Below, piece after piece: positions 35,852-44,368 of a DNA stretch of 64,000 bases. A program made the position numbers and the translations under genes. Numbering within the stretch: position 1 is the first letter of the stretch; each line of letters begins with the position of its first letter. The notes beneath the pieces were generated by a model. It was given only the letters and a program-made list of their open reading frames with translations. It was not told the DNA's origin and searched no databases. This DNA is from an uncultured Bacteroidales bacterium (lineage in GTDB: Bacteria > Bacteroidota > Bacteroidia > Bacteroidales > UBA932): assembly GCA_944326235.1 (NCBI GenBank), contig CALVDH010000002.1, positions 1-64,000 of the forward strand. Reading direction: 5' to 3'.

Positions 35852-37087
35852 TTAACGGGGAATCAGCAGCGAAGAGTCTCCGTAACTCAGGAAACGGAAC
35901 CCATTGCCGAGGGCATAGTCATACACTTTACGCCAGTCCTCCCCGATCAATGCGGCTATGAGCAGCAGCAGGGTACTCTTGGGCTGGTGGAAATTGGTTA
36001 TGAGCCAGTCCACTACGCGGAAACGATAAGTGGGGACTATGATTATGCGGGTGCGGCAGGTGATCCGGTCCTTTCCACGGCTCCGGGCATATTCCAGAAG
36101 GGCCTCCAGGGCCTCATTAAGGGGGATTTTACCCAGTTCCGAGGTATAGGGTACCCATTGCTCCACGGGCGACGGCTCCCAGTTCCCAGGTCCCTTTACA
36201 GCACATTCCGCCCCTAACCAGTAGAGGGATTCGAGAGTACGCACGCTGGTCGTTCCTACGGCTATAACCGGCTTGTTTCCCTTTATTTGCAGGATTCTAT
36301 CGAGAACATCGGTCGAAATGGAGAAAGGCTCCGAATGCATGGTGTGCCCCTCTATGGCCTCGCTCTTGACCGGCAGGAAAGTTCCCGCACCCACATGCAG
36401 GCAGACATTCTCGCAGTCCAGCCCCTTCTCCTTGAGCCGGGTAAGAACCTCAGAGGTAAAATGCAGTCCGGCGGTAGGCGCGGCGACCGAGCCTCTGTAG
36501 GAGGCATAAAGCGTCTGATACCGCTCACTGTCAATACTTTCTGACTCTCGGTGCAGATATGGGGGGATGGGCACGCGGCCGCACATCTCCATCACCTTGG
36601 AAAAAGGCTCGCCGCCATCCCAGGTAAAACGCACGAGGATATTGCCCTCGGAGCCGTCCTCGAGAGTAGCCCGCAGGTTCAGGCGCTCAAGGTCAGTGTT
36701 GTGGTTTTCAGGAAGATAGAGACGGATAGGCTCGCCCTTCCACTTCTTCCGGTTGCCTACAATTGTCTTCCACACGCAGGTGGAGGTAGCGGCAAATGAA
36801 AGGTTATAATCCTCAGGATCCGACGGTTCCAGGCAGAAAATCTCTATCATGGCCCCGGTCTCCCTCCGGAAAATGAGCCTTGCGGGCACCACCTTGGTAT
36901 TGTTGAATACCATGAGGGCTCCCTCAGGCAGGTAGTCCGGAAGGGAAGAGAATACTGTATGGGTTATCTCTCCTTTATTATATAAAAGGAGTTTGGAGGC
37001 ATCGCGCCTCTCCGTGGGGTAGGATGCGATCCGTCCGTCGGGCAGGTCGTAGGTATAGTCGGAAATGCTGATCTGAGGTATTGCCAT
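35852..37087 (-). CDS. queA: S-adenosylmethionine:tRNA ribosyltransferase-isomerase
   Basis: A 411-residue QueA, which transfers the ribosyl moiety of SAM to preQ1 in tRNA to form epoxyqueuosine. Signatures: YDLPDGRIASYPTERRDASKLL, ALMVFNNTKVVPARLIFRRETGA, SVAAPTAGLHFTSEVLTRLKEKG and the C-terminal TNFHQPKSTLLLLIAALIG. The length is at the upper end of the family. It is monocistronic, with its own promoter. Confidence 0.93.
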   Translation of the reverse strand: MAIPQISISDYTYDLPDGRIASYPTERRDASKLLLYNKGEITHTVFSSLPDYLPEGALMVFNNTKVVPARLIFRRETGAMIEIFCLEPSDPEDYNLSFAATSTCVWKTIVGNRKKWKGEPIRLYLPENHNTDLERLNLRATLEDGSEGNILVRFTWDGGEPFSKVMEMCGRVPIPPYLHRESESIDSERYQTLYASYRGSVAAPTAGLHFTSEVLTRLKEKGLDCENVCLHVGAGTFLPVKSEAIEGHTMHSEPFSISTDVLDRILQIKGNKPVIAVGTTSVRTLESLYWLGAECAVKGPGNWEPSPVEQWVPYTSELGKIPLNEALEALLEYARSRGKDRITCRTRIIIVPTYRFRVVDWLITNFHQPKSTLLLLIAALIGEDWRKVYDYALGNGFRFLSYGDSSLLIPR

Positions 37088-37126
37088 ATTTTAACGTTTT
37101 CGGGCGATTTTACGCACTTGCGGCGG

Positions 37127-37134
37127 CAAATCTA
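37127..37134 (-). promoter_or_regulatory. -7 element TAGATTTG of queA
   Basis: A perfect TAnnTTTG on the minus strand, 39 bases before the queA ATG (37087). Confidence 0.55.
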
Positions 37135-37175
37135 TACAATATCCCGCTGAAGTCAAAATAATCGTTTTTTACAAA

Positions 37176-37584
37176 TTGTTTACAAAAGTTAATTACAATA
37201 TTGCTCGCTATTGGTTGTGCAGAAGTAAACAAAATGAATACAATATCCAACATCCTGCATAAGCGGTGTGATTTGTATAATAAAACTTTTTTATAGCATT
37301 GTTTTCAAGTAGATAAATTCTAAATAACCAGTAAATTAACTACTATTATATAAAGTAGATTTGATATGTTTTCAGGCATTTTATGGCTTTGAGGAGTAAA
37401 AACGACCTGTCCAGAGCGTTATATTTTAGAATAATGGCTTCTCAACCAGTTAATTGCACTATATTATATCAATTTTTAAAGGAGATTGTCCGTTATTTTC
37501 ATGATATTGATATTCAGATAGATTTCTCTTACGCTTCTATTTGTTTACATTTGTTTTCTCTTTCTTGTGTGATTTTGTAAACAA
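37176..37584. promoter_or_regulatory. AT-rich control region with four TTGTTTAC/GTAAACAA sites
   Basis: The 535-base gap between queA and the HTH gene is strongly AT-rich and has no convincing gene. It holds TTGTTTAC at 37176 and 37541 and its complement GTAAACAA at 37225 and 37577. The last lies in the spacer of the HTH-gene promoter. The pair at 37541 and 37577 forms an inverted arrangement 28 bases apart. They look like operators of a dimeric regulator, most simply the HTH protein encoded next door. Confidence 0.45.
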
Positions 37585-37593
37585 TATTTTATA

Positions 37594-37601
37594 TACATTT
37601 G
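37594..37601 (+). promoter_or_regulatory. -7 element TACATTTG of the HTH-regulator gene
   Basis: A perfect TAnnTTTG 21 bases before the ATG; TTTTG at 37573-37577 is a likely -33 box. The GTAAACAA site at 37577-37584 sits between them, a position suited to repression. Confidence 0.6.
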
Positions 37602-37622
37602 TAAAAATTTAAATTCACAATA

Positions 37623-38081
37623 ATGAATCGCCGTTTACAACAATTTTTGGAGCTCGAACAGCTCAAACCGGCCCAGTTTGCGGACATCATGGGCATCCAG
37701 CGCTCCAATGTCTCCCACATCCTGTCGGGACGCAACAAGCCCGGATTTGACTTTATCCAGAAATTTCTGCTGAAGTTTCCCTCCGTCAACCCGGACTGGC
37801 TCCTCCTCGGTCGCGGCAAGCCCCTGCGGGAACAGAACACCCCCGCTCCTGCTCCCCGGCAGCAGGACTCCTCGCCTGACCTGTTCTCCCCGTCCATCGA
37901 ACTGGACCTGGACAGCGGCCCTTCGTATGCTCCGGTTCCGGAGGCTGAAAGTACCCGGGACATGATTGAAGACGGTGATGAGCCCATGTCCGCACCGGTA
38001 CGCCCCCAACCTAAGGATGTACGGCGCATCACCCTGTTCTATTCCGACGGAACATTTCAGGAATTTTATCCACCCAAATAG
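37623..38081 (+). CDS. Cro/C1-type helix-turn-helix regulator
   Basis: A 152-residue DNA-binding protein. The HTH_3 domain covers residues 1-65: LKPAQFADIMGIQRSNVSHILSGRNKPGFDFIQKFLLKFPSVNPDWLLLGRG, a form common in Bacteroidetes regulators. A proline-rich, acidic, probably disordered linker (70-125) leads to a C-terminal beta-like patch RRITLFYSDGTFQEFYPPK. It probably controls its own promoter through the nearby TTGTTTAC sites. Other targets are unknown; pyrD and cinA follow but have their own promoter. Confidence 0.8.
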   Translation: MNRRLQQFLELEQLKPAQFADIMGIQRSNVSHILSGRNKPGFDFIQKFLLKFPSVNPDWLLLGRGKPLREQNTPAPAPRQQDSSPDLFSPSIELDLDSGPSYAPVPEAESTRDMIEDGDEPMSAPVRPQPKDVRRITLFYSDGTFQEFYPPK

Positions 38082-38090
38082 TTTTTGGCG

Positions 38091-38098
38091 TATCTTTG
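38091..38098 (+). promoter_or_regulatory. -7 element TATCTTTG of pyrD
   Basis: A perfect TAnnTTTG 24 bases before the pyrD ATG and 10 bases after the HTH-gene stop. Confidence 0.6.
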
Positions 38099-38122
38099 CC
38101 TGCGAATCAACGCTGAAACACT

Positions 38123-39163
38123 ATGTACAGACTGCTCATCCGACGTATACTCTTCTCTTTCTCGCCTGAAACGGCCCATCACATCACTTTCCGCCTCCTG
38201 CAGTTCCTGCGCTATATTCCACTTTCCCAGAGCCTTATAAGGGCTATTTTCCGTGTCAGGGACAAGGAGGGAGAGCTGCGCCGCGAAGTCTTCGGCCTGA
38301 CATTCAGGAATCCCGTGGGCCTGGCGGCAGGTCTGGACAAGAACGGAGAGTTCTACAACGACATGGGCAACTTCGGCTTCAGCTTCGTGGAGATAGGCTC
38401 CCTCACCCCCGAGCCTCAGCCAGGCAATCCCAAGCCGCGCTGTTTCAGGCTTATAGAAGACCGGGCCATCATCAACCGCATGGGCATCAATAATAAAGGT
38501 GTAAAATACGCCGTGGCCCAGCTCCAGAAGCGCGTTCCGAACGTCATCGTCGGCGGCAACATAGCCAAAGCCTCAAAGACCCCTAACGAGGAGGCCTACA
38601 AGGACTACGAACGCTCCTTCTCCCTGCTCTACGACTACGTGGACTATTTCACCGTGAACGTATCCTGTCCCAATGTCAAGGACCTCACAGTCCTTCAGGA
38701 TGTAGGCTATCTGTCTGAGATAGTGGACCATCTGCTTACCCTTAGAAGGTATTACGACGACTACCGCCCCATCCTGCTCAAGATATCTCCCGACATCCCT
38801 TTCGAGCATGTGGACCGCATCGTGGACCTGGCCCTGAGCTCCGGTCTCGACGGCATAATCGCCACAAACACAACCAATTCCCGTGAAGGGCTCTCCACTG
38901 ACCCCGAGAAGGTCAAGGCACTGGGCAACGGCGGCCTGAGCGGCCAGCCCCTGTATGAGAAGAGCCTGGCGATGGTGCGCCACATCCATCAGAAGACCGG
39001 CGGCATCCTGCCCATCATCGGTGTGGGAGGCATCATGACCCCGGAGCAGGCCAAGGAGATGCTGGACGCCGGCGCCTCCCTGATTCAGATATACTCCGGC
39101 TTCATCTACAACGGTCCCGGAGCAGTACGCAAGATTCTAAAGTACCTTAAATCCCATAAATAA
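38123..39163 (+). CDS. pyrD: Dihydroorotate dehydrogenase, quinone type (class 2)
   Basis: A 346-residue FMN enzyme of pyrimidine synthesis that oxidises dihydroorotate with membrane quinone. The N-terminal helix pair (about 1-50, with SPETAHHITFRLLQFLRY) is the class-2 membrane hook. The FMN barrel contains NPVGLAAGLDKNGEFYNDMGNFGFSFVEIGSLTPEPQPGNPKPR, VNVSCPN (the class-2 catalytic Ser), and IIGVGGIMTPEQAKEMLDAGASLIQIYSGFIYNGPG. Its stop shares one base with the cinA start (TAATG). Confidence 0.95.
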   Translation: MYRLLIRRILFSFSPETAHHITFRLLQFLRYIPLSQSLIRAIFRVRDKEGELRREVFGLTFRNPVGLAAGLDKNGEFYNDMGNFGFSFVEIGSLTPEPQPGNPKPRCFRLIEDRAIINRMGINNKGVKYAVAQLQKRVPNVIVGGNIAKASKTPNEEAYKDYERSFSLLYDYVDYFTVNVSCPNVKDLTVLQDVGYLSEIVDHLLTLRRYYDDYRPILLKISPDIPFEHVDRIVDLALSSGLDGIIATNTTNSREGLSTDPEKVKALGNGGLSGQPLYEKSLAMVRHIHQKTGGILPIIGVGGIMTPEQAKEMLDAGASLIQIYSGFIYNGPGAVRKILKYLKSHK

Positions 39164-40458
39164 TGAAACGAGCAGCCGTCTGCACCATCGGCGATGAGAT
39201 TCTCATCGGCCAGATCGTCGACACCAATTCCTCTGCCATAGCCCGAGAGCTCAACGCCATAGGCGTGAAAGTGCTCCGCATGGTCTCCATCAGCGATGAC
39301 AACACCGACATAAAGCAGAGCTTGAAATCCCTGTTGCATGACAACGATATAGTGATAGTTACAGGCGGGCTCGGACCCACCAAGGACGATATCACCAAGA
39401 AGGCTCTCGGGGAGCTCTCCGGCAGCCGCGGCACCGTCTTCCATCAGGGACAGATGGAGGTGATAGAGCGGATACTGGCCCACCGGGGCATAGAGATATC
39501 GGACATCAACCGGGACCAGGCCATGGTGCCCGATACCTGCGAGGTCATGGTCAACCGGAAAGGCACCGCTCCCGGGATGATATTCCGTTTCCCGGCAGCC
39601 CTCTACTCCCATTGTCCCGTGCTCTATTCCCTGCCGGGAGTGCCTTACGAGGCCATAGGCCTGCTGCCGGCAGTGATGGACGACATCCGCAGCCATTTCG
39701 CCCTCGACAGCATACACCATAAGACCATAGTCACCTACGGCATAGCCGAGTCCACCCTGGCCAAGATGATCGAGCCTTGGGAGGATGCCCTGCCGGAGGA
39801 CATGCACCTGGCCTACCTGCCCAATCCTCTTACGGGCGTAAAGCTGCGTCTGTCGATATACGGCGGGGAACGGGAGGACGAGATACGGCGCATCGATGCT
39901 GAGTTCGCCAAGCTCGGCCCCGTCCTCGGCGACGCCATCTACGGCGAGGGGGATGACACCCTCCAGTCCGTAATAGCCCGCAGGATGACTGCCGCCGGAA
40001 AGACCTTGGCCGTAGCCGAGTCCTGCACCGGAGGCCGGATAGCCTCCCTCATCACGCAGATTCCAGGAGCCTCTAAGTTCTTCTACGGCTCAGTCACATC
40101 ATACGACAACTCGGTGAAAAAAAACGTACTGCACGTTCCCACCGGAATAATCGCTTCAGAAGGAGCCGTCAGCCGCGAATGTGCCGAGGCCATGGCCCTC
40201 GGAGTCCGCGAGGCACTCGGTACTGACTACGCCCTCTCGACCACCGGCATCGCCGGCCCGGACGGAGGCACGCCCGACAAGCCCGTCGGCACAGTCTGGA
40301 CCGCAGTGGCATATCCGGATACGAAAAATCCGGGCAAGACCGCAGTCCTGTCCCGGATGTTCCGTTTCAACAACGACCGGAGCACCAATATCGACCGCTT
40401 CGCCGGCAGCGCCCTCAATCTACTGAGGACTGTGCTGCTTTCTGAGCCAGGTGCATAA
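39163..40458 (+). CDS. cinA: CinA-family protein (NMN amidohydrolase-like)
   Basis: A 431-residue two-domain protein. The N-terminal MoCF/COG1058 domain has IGDEILIGQIVDTNSSAIARELNAIG and VTGGLGPTKDDITKKAL. The C-terminal CinA domain (about 265-425) has AESCTGGRIASLITQIPGASKFFYGSVTSYDNSVK and STTGIAGPDGGTPDKPVGTVW, the nicotinamide-mononucleotide deamidase part. It probably recycles NMN to nicotinate mononucleotide and may hydrolyse ADP-ribose. Translational coupling to pyrD is common in Bacteroidetes. Its end overlaps the converging dipeptidase gene by 44 bases. Confidence 0.9.
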   Translation: MKRAAVCTIGDEILIGQIVDTNSSAIARELNAIGVKVLRMVSISDDNTDIKQSLKSLLHDNDIVIVTGGLGPTKDDITKKALGELSGSRGTVFHQGQMEVIERILAHRGIEISDINRDQAMVPDTCEVMVNRKGTAPGMIFRFPAALYSHCPVLYSLPGVPYEAIGLLPAVMDDIRSHFALDSIHHKTIVTYGIAESTLAKMIEPWEDALPEDMHLAYLPNPLTGVKLRLSIYGGEREDEIRRIDAEFAKLGPVLGDAIYGEGDDTLQSVIARRMTAAGKTLAVAESCTGGRIASLITQIPGASKFFYGSVTSYDNSVKKNVLHVPTGIIASEGAVSRECAEAMALGVREALGTDYALSTTGIAGPDGGTPDKPVGTVWTAVAYPDTKNPGKTAVLSRMFRFNNDRSTNIDRFAGSALNLLRTVLLSEPGA

Positions 40459-41536
40459 CCCGCAGGAAGTTGCCGCCCATGATGCCGCGTATCTCCGAGT
40501 TGCTGTAGCCCCGCTCGCGCAGCTCCGCTGCTATATTGCCGTACATGGAGATGTCCCTCAGTCCCTCGGGCGCCACATCTATCCCGTCGAAATCCGAGCC
40601 GAGACCCACATGGGCCGCTCCGGCCACCTCCACGGCATGGTCGATGTGGTCCGCGACCCTCCTGACAGAGGGCGTGGGATAGACGGCCAGCTCGTCCATT
40701 ATCCGCCAGTAATTGTCCCGGTACTCGATATTGTACAGGTCGGAGCGGTAGAGTTCCTGCCAGTGCTCCCCTTCCTCGCTGAGCTTCAGAAATTTCTCGT
40801 CCTGAGCAAAATCGGAGTCGATGAATTTGGGATAGAAATTGATCTGAATCACTCCGTCGGCGGCACTCAGGTCCCGCAGCATGGCGTCGGACATATTCCG
40901 GGGATGGCTGCACAGAGCCCTGCAGGAGGAATGCGAGGCGACAATCGGAGTTTTGGAATATTTCAGCAGGTCATAGAACGTCCCGTCCGAGGCATGGGAG
41001 CAGTCCAGGAGGATGCCCAGGCGGTTGCATTCGGCCACCACTTCCTTCCCGAAAGCGGAGAGACCGCCCCATTCCGGCTCCAGGGGCATGCACGAGTCGC
41101 AGATCTGGTTGTGCCGGTTGTGGCATAGCGTGAGATAACGCACTCCAAACCGATGATAAAGACGCAGATATGCCAGATCATGCTGTATCGGGGTGCCGTT
41201 CTCCATACCCAGGAATACGGAGATAAGGCCGTGCTTCTTGTGCTCGAAAGCCTCTTCCGGGGAAACGGCGAATGCCGCGACAGCACTGTTGCTGTCGACG
41301 GCATCGTAGCATTTGGATATGAGCCTTATCGCATGGACCGTAGCCTCCGCGTCCGTAAGCTCCGGCGGGGAATATATCGCGAAGAACATTCCGTCCACCC
41401 CGCCTTCCCGGGCCCTCACGAAGTCCACGTGCCCCCTCGGCTGCCGCTTCCCGAGGTCTATCTCCTCGAGCAGCATAGTCGGAGTGTCGCAGTGCGAATC
41501 CAGCACGAAATCCTTGTCTGAATGTATCCAGGACAT
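40415..41536 (-). CDS. Membrane-type dipeptidase, family M19
   Basis: A 373-residue zinc dipeptidase of the renal-dipeptidase type. Metal ligands are visible in DSHCDTP (HxD), at the bridging glutamate in FLGMENG, in SHASDGTFYDLLKYS and in VASHSSCRALCSHPRN; GLGSDFDGI carries the late Asp. It would hydrolyse L-X/D-X dipeptides. No signal peptide is seen, so it is probably cytoplasmic. It is the last gene of the sigma/anti-sigma/DUF2807 operon (six bases behind DUF2807). Confidence 0.9.
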   Translation of the reverse strand: MSWIHSDKDFVLDSHCDTPTMLLEEIDLGKRQPRGHVDFVRAREGGVDGMFFAIYSPPELTDAEATVHAIRLISKCYDAVDSNSAVAAFAVSPEEAFEHKKHGLISVFLGMENGTPIQHDLAYLRLYHRFGVRYLTLCHNRHNQICDSCMPLEPEWGGLSAFGKEVVAECNRLGILLDCSHASDGTFYDLLKYSKTPIVASHSSCRALCSHPRNMSDAMLRDLSAADGVIQINFYPKFIDSDFAQDEKFLKLSEEGEHWQELYRSDLYNIEYRDNYWRIMDELAVYPTPSVRRVADHIDHAVEVAGAAHVGLGSDFDGIDVAPEGLRDISMYGNIAAELRERGYSNSEIRGIMGGNFLRVMHLAQKAAQSSVD

Positions 41537-41542
41537 CTTCTC

Positions 41543-42403
41543 TTATCTGCGGTTTCTGACGCTGGATGCTTTGGATACATCCACTAGATCCATATCCTTG
41601 GCATTTACAGTTACACTTGAAGCACCGCTGGCTTCTACCCTGGCTCTCTTGGTTATAAGAGAGGATGCCTTGCAGCTGGAGGCTCCGCTTACATCCACGT
41701 CCAGATAGTCAGCCGTTCCGTTGACATAGAAATTGGACGCACCTGAAAGACTGATGCGGAGGTTTTTCATCCTGACCTCCTCCATATCCACGTCGGATGC
41801 TCCGGAATTATCTACTACGCAGTCAGTGTAGTTGCCGCCTATGATGTAGACGTTCGAGGCACCGCTGCATTCGATATCGGAATTGTCAATGCTGCCTGAC
41901 AGATCCATTTCAACGTGGGAAGCACCTGAAGCCACAATTCTGAGATCACCTACTGTATTGAAAGCCGCTTTCTTGAGGGATGAGGCTCCGCTGGTGCGGA
42001 TATCGAGCGACTGAGTGTCAAACCGGTCCAGAATACTCATATTTGCTGCACCTGAGAGGCGTACGCTCTCTATCCCGGGACAGCTGACCTTGGCGTAGAG
42101 TTTCCAGTCCCCGCTGTTGAACTCGCGGCGGATGTCCCTGGGAGCCTTTTCGAGATCAAGTGTGAGAACCAGTACGCCCGACTGTACTTCGGCCGTCACG
42201 TACTCCTCCAGTTCTGCAGGGAATGTGAGTTCCAATGCATGTTTAGAGGCTTTCTCCACGTCCACCTCAAAGCGGTTTCCGGCCCTGATGCCGTTGAAAT
42301 TACGGACTTTTACCTCTTTGGTAATCTCGTCGTAAGACCTTGCCTCTGCGCATACCGGTACCATCAATGCCAGTATGGCTGCCATTGTAATTAATCTTTT
42401 CAT
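41543..42403 (-). CDS. Secreted DUF2807 (head-GIN) beta-helix protein
   Basis: A 286-residue exported protein (signal peptide ends CAEARS) with the DUF2807 'putative auto-transporter adhesin, head GIN' domain. It is a right-handed beta-helix-like series of short repeats, each with S-G-A-S or S-G-A-A (LSGAANM, TSGASSL, ASGASHV, CSGASNV, NSGASDV, LSGASNF, VSGASSC, ASGASSV). The repeats space about 20 residues apart. The function is unknown; relatives are often encoded with ECF sigma/anti-sigma pairs, as here (22 bases downstream of the anti-sigma candidate). Confidence 0.85.
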   Translation of the reverse strand: MKRLITMAAILALMVPVCAEARSYDEITKEVKVRNFNGIRAGNRFEVDVEKASKHALELTFPAELEEYVTAEVQSGVLVLTLDLEKAPRDIRREFNSGDWKLYAKVSCPGIESVRLSGAANMSILDRFDTQSLDIRTSGASSLKKAAFNTVGDLRIVASGASHVEMDLSGSIDNSDIECSGASNVYIIGGNYTDCVVDNSGASDVDMEEVRMKNLRISLSGASNFYVNGTADYLDVDVSGASSCKASSLITKRARVEASGASSVTVNAKDMDLVDVSKASSVRNRR

Positions 42404-42425
42404 ATCTGCGTTGATTTAAAATGTT

Positions 42426-43007
42426 TTATTCTGTTTCATTCAGCCCCCGTATGGTTCCTACCACATGGTCCAGGGCTGCTATCTGTCTGGCCGAGTACTC
42501 CTGCAGAATCTCTCTCTGGCGCTGCGTGTCAACTCCTTCCAGCTGGTCAATCAGGGGCACCGGTTCCCGGACGATATCGTCCACCACAGCCATGGCCTCC
42601 TCCGCATAGTCCTCCGGCATATAGGCCGTCAGGACTGCGACCTCTACGGTAATATCGGCCACCGTACGGCAGTACTGCTGATATATGTACCCGGGAGACA
42701 ATGTATCCTGCTCCTCTGAAAATGACTTCTCTTCCGCTATCTGCACCCGGGGTTCCTCTTCCCGGATGTAAGGATTCATCAGGGCCCGTACGCCGAAAAT
42801 AAGGGCTAAGGAGGCCACAAGGGGGAAAGCAATGACCTTCCACAGGGGCTTCCTGCGGCGCTTGAGGTTCGAGCGGAAGTGTATGCGGTTGTGGCTGGAG
42901 TACTCCCAGCGCTGCTCGAAGCGGGACTCGTCTCCTTCGGGGATGAGTTCATCTGATTCCTTGACGGAACCGCTGTTCTGTCTGAAGTATTGCTGTAAGT
43001 TATCCAT
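42426..43007 (-). CDS. Single-pass membrane protein, probable anti-sigma factor
   Basis: A 193-residue protein: cytosolic N-terminus (1-50, ending in a basic stretch NLKRRRKPLWK), one membrane helix (about 55-76, VIAFPLVASLALIFGVRAL) and a periplasmic C-terminal part rich in acidic residues. No ZAS zinc motif (HxxxCxxC) is seen. Position seven bases behind an ECF sigma gene is the main evidence for an anti-sigma role. Homology by eye is weak, so the function is inferred. Confidence 0.65.
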   Translation of the reverse strand: MDNLQQYFRQNSGSVKESDELIPEGDESRFEQRWEYSSHNRIHFRSNLKRRRKPLWKVIAFPLVASLALIFGVRALMNPYIREEEPRVQIAEEKSFSEEQDTLSPGYIYQQYCRTVADITVEVAVLTAYMPEDYAEEAMAVVDDIVREPVPLIDQLEGVDTQRQREILQEYSARQIAALDHVVGTIRGLNETE

Positions 43008-43014
43008 TGTCCTG

Positions 43015-43530
43015 TTATTTTTCGTTTTTAATCATTTCCACCAGTTTGCGCTTGCCCCTGAGATACTGCGACCGGACCGTGCTTTCCTCCACCCCCAGTA
43101 TCTGCGAGGCCTCTGAGTAATCGTACCCCTCGAAGAGCAGCAGGGAGAGCACCGCCCTGTATCCGTCGGGCATCAGAAGCATCTGCCGCTTTATCCTCCC
43201 TATCATTTCCTGCGGGCTCTGACTCTGCAGGAGACTGTCCCACTGCTGCGACGAGTCCTCCTCCGGGTCTTCCTCCGCATATTTCTCAAGCTTCACCTTC
43301 AGTCCCCTGCGCATGCGGAGCATGTCTATCGAGGCTCTGGTGCAGGCTTTTGTGAGCCAGGCCGAGGTCTGCGCCTCGGTCAGTTTAGCGGTATTCGTCC
43401 TCAGATACTTGATAATAGTGTCCTGGACTATCTCCTCGGCGTCGAAACTGTCGCCTGTTATCCGCAGCGACGTGTTGTAGAGCCTCGTCTTGTATCTGTT
43501 GTAGAACGCTGTAATCTCTTTAGGTATCAT
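43015..43530 (-). CDS. ECF-type RNA polymerase sigma factor
   Basis: A 171-residue sigma-70 family protein. Region 2 covers about 5-75 (YKTRLYNTSLRITGDSFDAEEIVQDTIIKYLRTN...AWLTKACTRASIDMLRMRR). Region 4 covers about 110-165 (LMPDGYRAVLSLLLFEGYDYSEASQILGVEESTVRSQYLRGKRKL). There is no regions 1/3. It is probably released when the membrane protein encoded just behind senses an envelope signal, and may then transcribe this operon. It heads a four-gene minus-strand operon. Confidence 0.9.
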   Translation of the reverse strand: MIPKEITAFYNRYKTRLYNTSLRITGDSFDAEEIVQDTIIKYLRTNTAKLTEAQTSAWLTKACTRASIDMLRMRRGLKVKLEKYAEEDPEEDSSQQWDSLLQSQSPQEMIGRIKRQMLLMPDGYRAVLSLLLFEGYDYSEASQILGVEESTVRSQYLRGKRKLVEMIKNEK

Positions 43531-43590
43531 CTTTTGTTTTTTCCACTTATATAACGTACGGGCAGGGCCGTCTGTTGCATCTGCCGGGTA

Positions 43591-44286
43591 TTATTTTCTC
43601 ACTATTTTTTCCAGGACCTCCGTGGTCTCCAGTTTCAGGTTCCTGTCATAGGTGTCGTGCCGGACCATACCGACGCCGCGGGCATACCAGGTGCGGGCAG
43701 TGGTGACACGGTTGCGCATCATCCCTTTCTCGACCTTGTGCTCGGAAACTATCACGCACGGAAATGTACCGGCCGGGGTGGTCAGGGTGTCGGTACCGAG
43801 GACCCGGCGCTCCGTCACGGTGACGTTCATCGTCATGCCCAGGGCCCTGACTTTGCCCGATGCACTCTGCAGGGTATCACCGGGCGTCAGGACGGAAGGC
43901 AGCAGGGTCAGTCCGCCATCCGCGGTGATTCGGGCATTTTTCCAGAGTATTCCTTTGAGGACGGAGACCAGGCTGGCGGCAATGTCGAGGGTCACGCTCC
44001 CGTCCCGGCTGATCAGGGCCGTCATCACGGCCGGAGTCTCCATATTCTCCAGTCCCTTGCCGTCCACTGTCCGGATAAAGGAGGAATAAGTCACTGTGAG
44101 AGAAGAGTCTGCGGAATCTAGAGCAGTCTCAAGAATACTCATGGTATGGTTCCACTTGACCGAGCCGTCCTCTGCATAATACCGGGTGTAGACCAGTTCC
44201 GTGCCCTCATCCGTACAGAACCAGGCCTGGGCCCGGAGACATACAGGGCAGCAGATGAGGAGGATGGACAGAAAGAGGTATCTCAT
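43591..44286 (-). CDS. Secreted TapB/DUF3108-like protein
   Basis: A 231-residue exported protein (signal peptide ends CLRAQA). The body is all-beta, with the pattern G.ELVYTRYYAEDG, PGDTLQ, VTERRVLGTDTLTTPAGTFPCVIVSEHKV and TTARTWYARGVGMVRHDTYD that typifies the TapB-like/DUF3108 domain of Bacteroidetes. The function is unknown; the fold resembles lipoprotein-localisation-type barrels. It is 60 bases upstream of the sigma gene and may share its transcript. Confidence 0.75.
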   Translation of the reverse strand: MRYLFLSILLICCPVCLRAQAWFCTDEGTELVYTRYYAEDGSVKWNHTMSILETALDSADSSLTVTYSSFIRTVDGKGLENMETPAVMTALISRDGSVTLDIAASLVSVLKGILWKNARITADGGLTLLPSVLTPGDTLQSASGKVRALGMTMNVTVTERRVLGTDTLTTPAGTFPCVIVSEHKVEKGMMRNRVTTARTWYARGVGMVRHDTYDRNLKLETTEVLEKIVRK

Positions 44287-44305
44287 ATATCACAATAATA
44301 TCCTA

Positions 44306-44313
44306 CAAACATA
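44306..44313 (-). promoter_or_regulatory. -7 element TATGTTTG of the TapB-like gene
   Basis: A perfect TAnnTTTG on the minus strand, 19 bases before the ATG at 44286. It may serve the whole sigma operon. Confidence 0.55.
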
Positions 44314-44368
44314 CGGAAAAATGAAAAATTTTGCTAATTTGGCTCCGCAAATACGCGAGCAGAACACT

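Noticed and set aside
37383-37580. A 65-codon open frame in the AT-rich region before the HTH gene
   Set aside because: No ribosome site, no -7 element, no domain pattern, and it overlaps putative operators.
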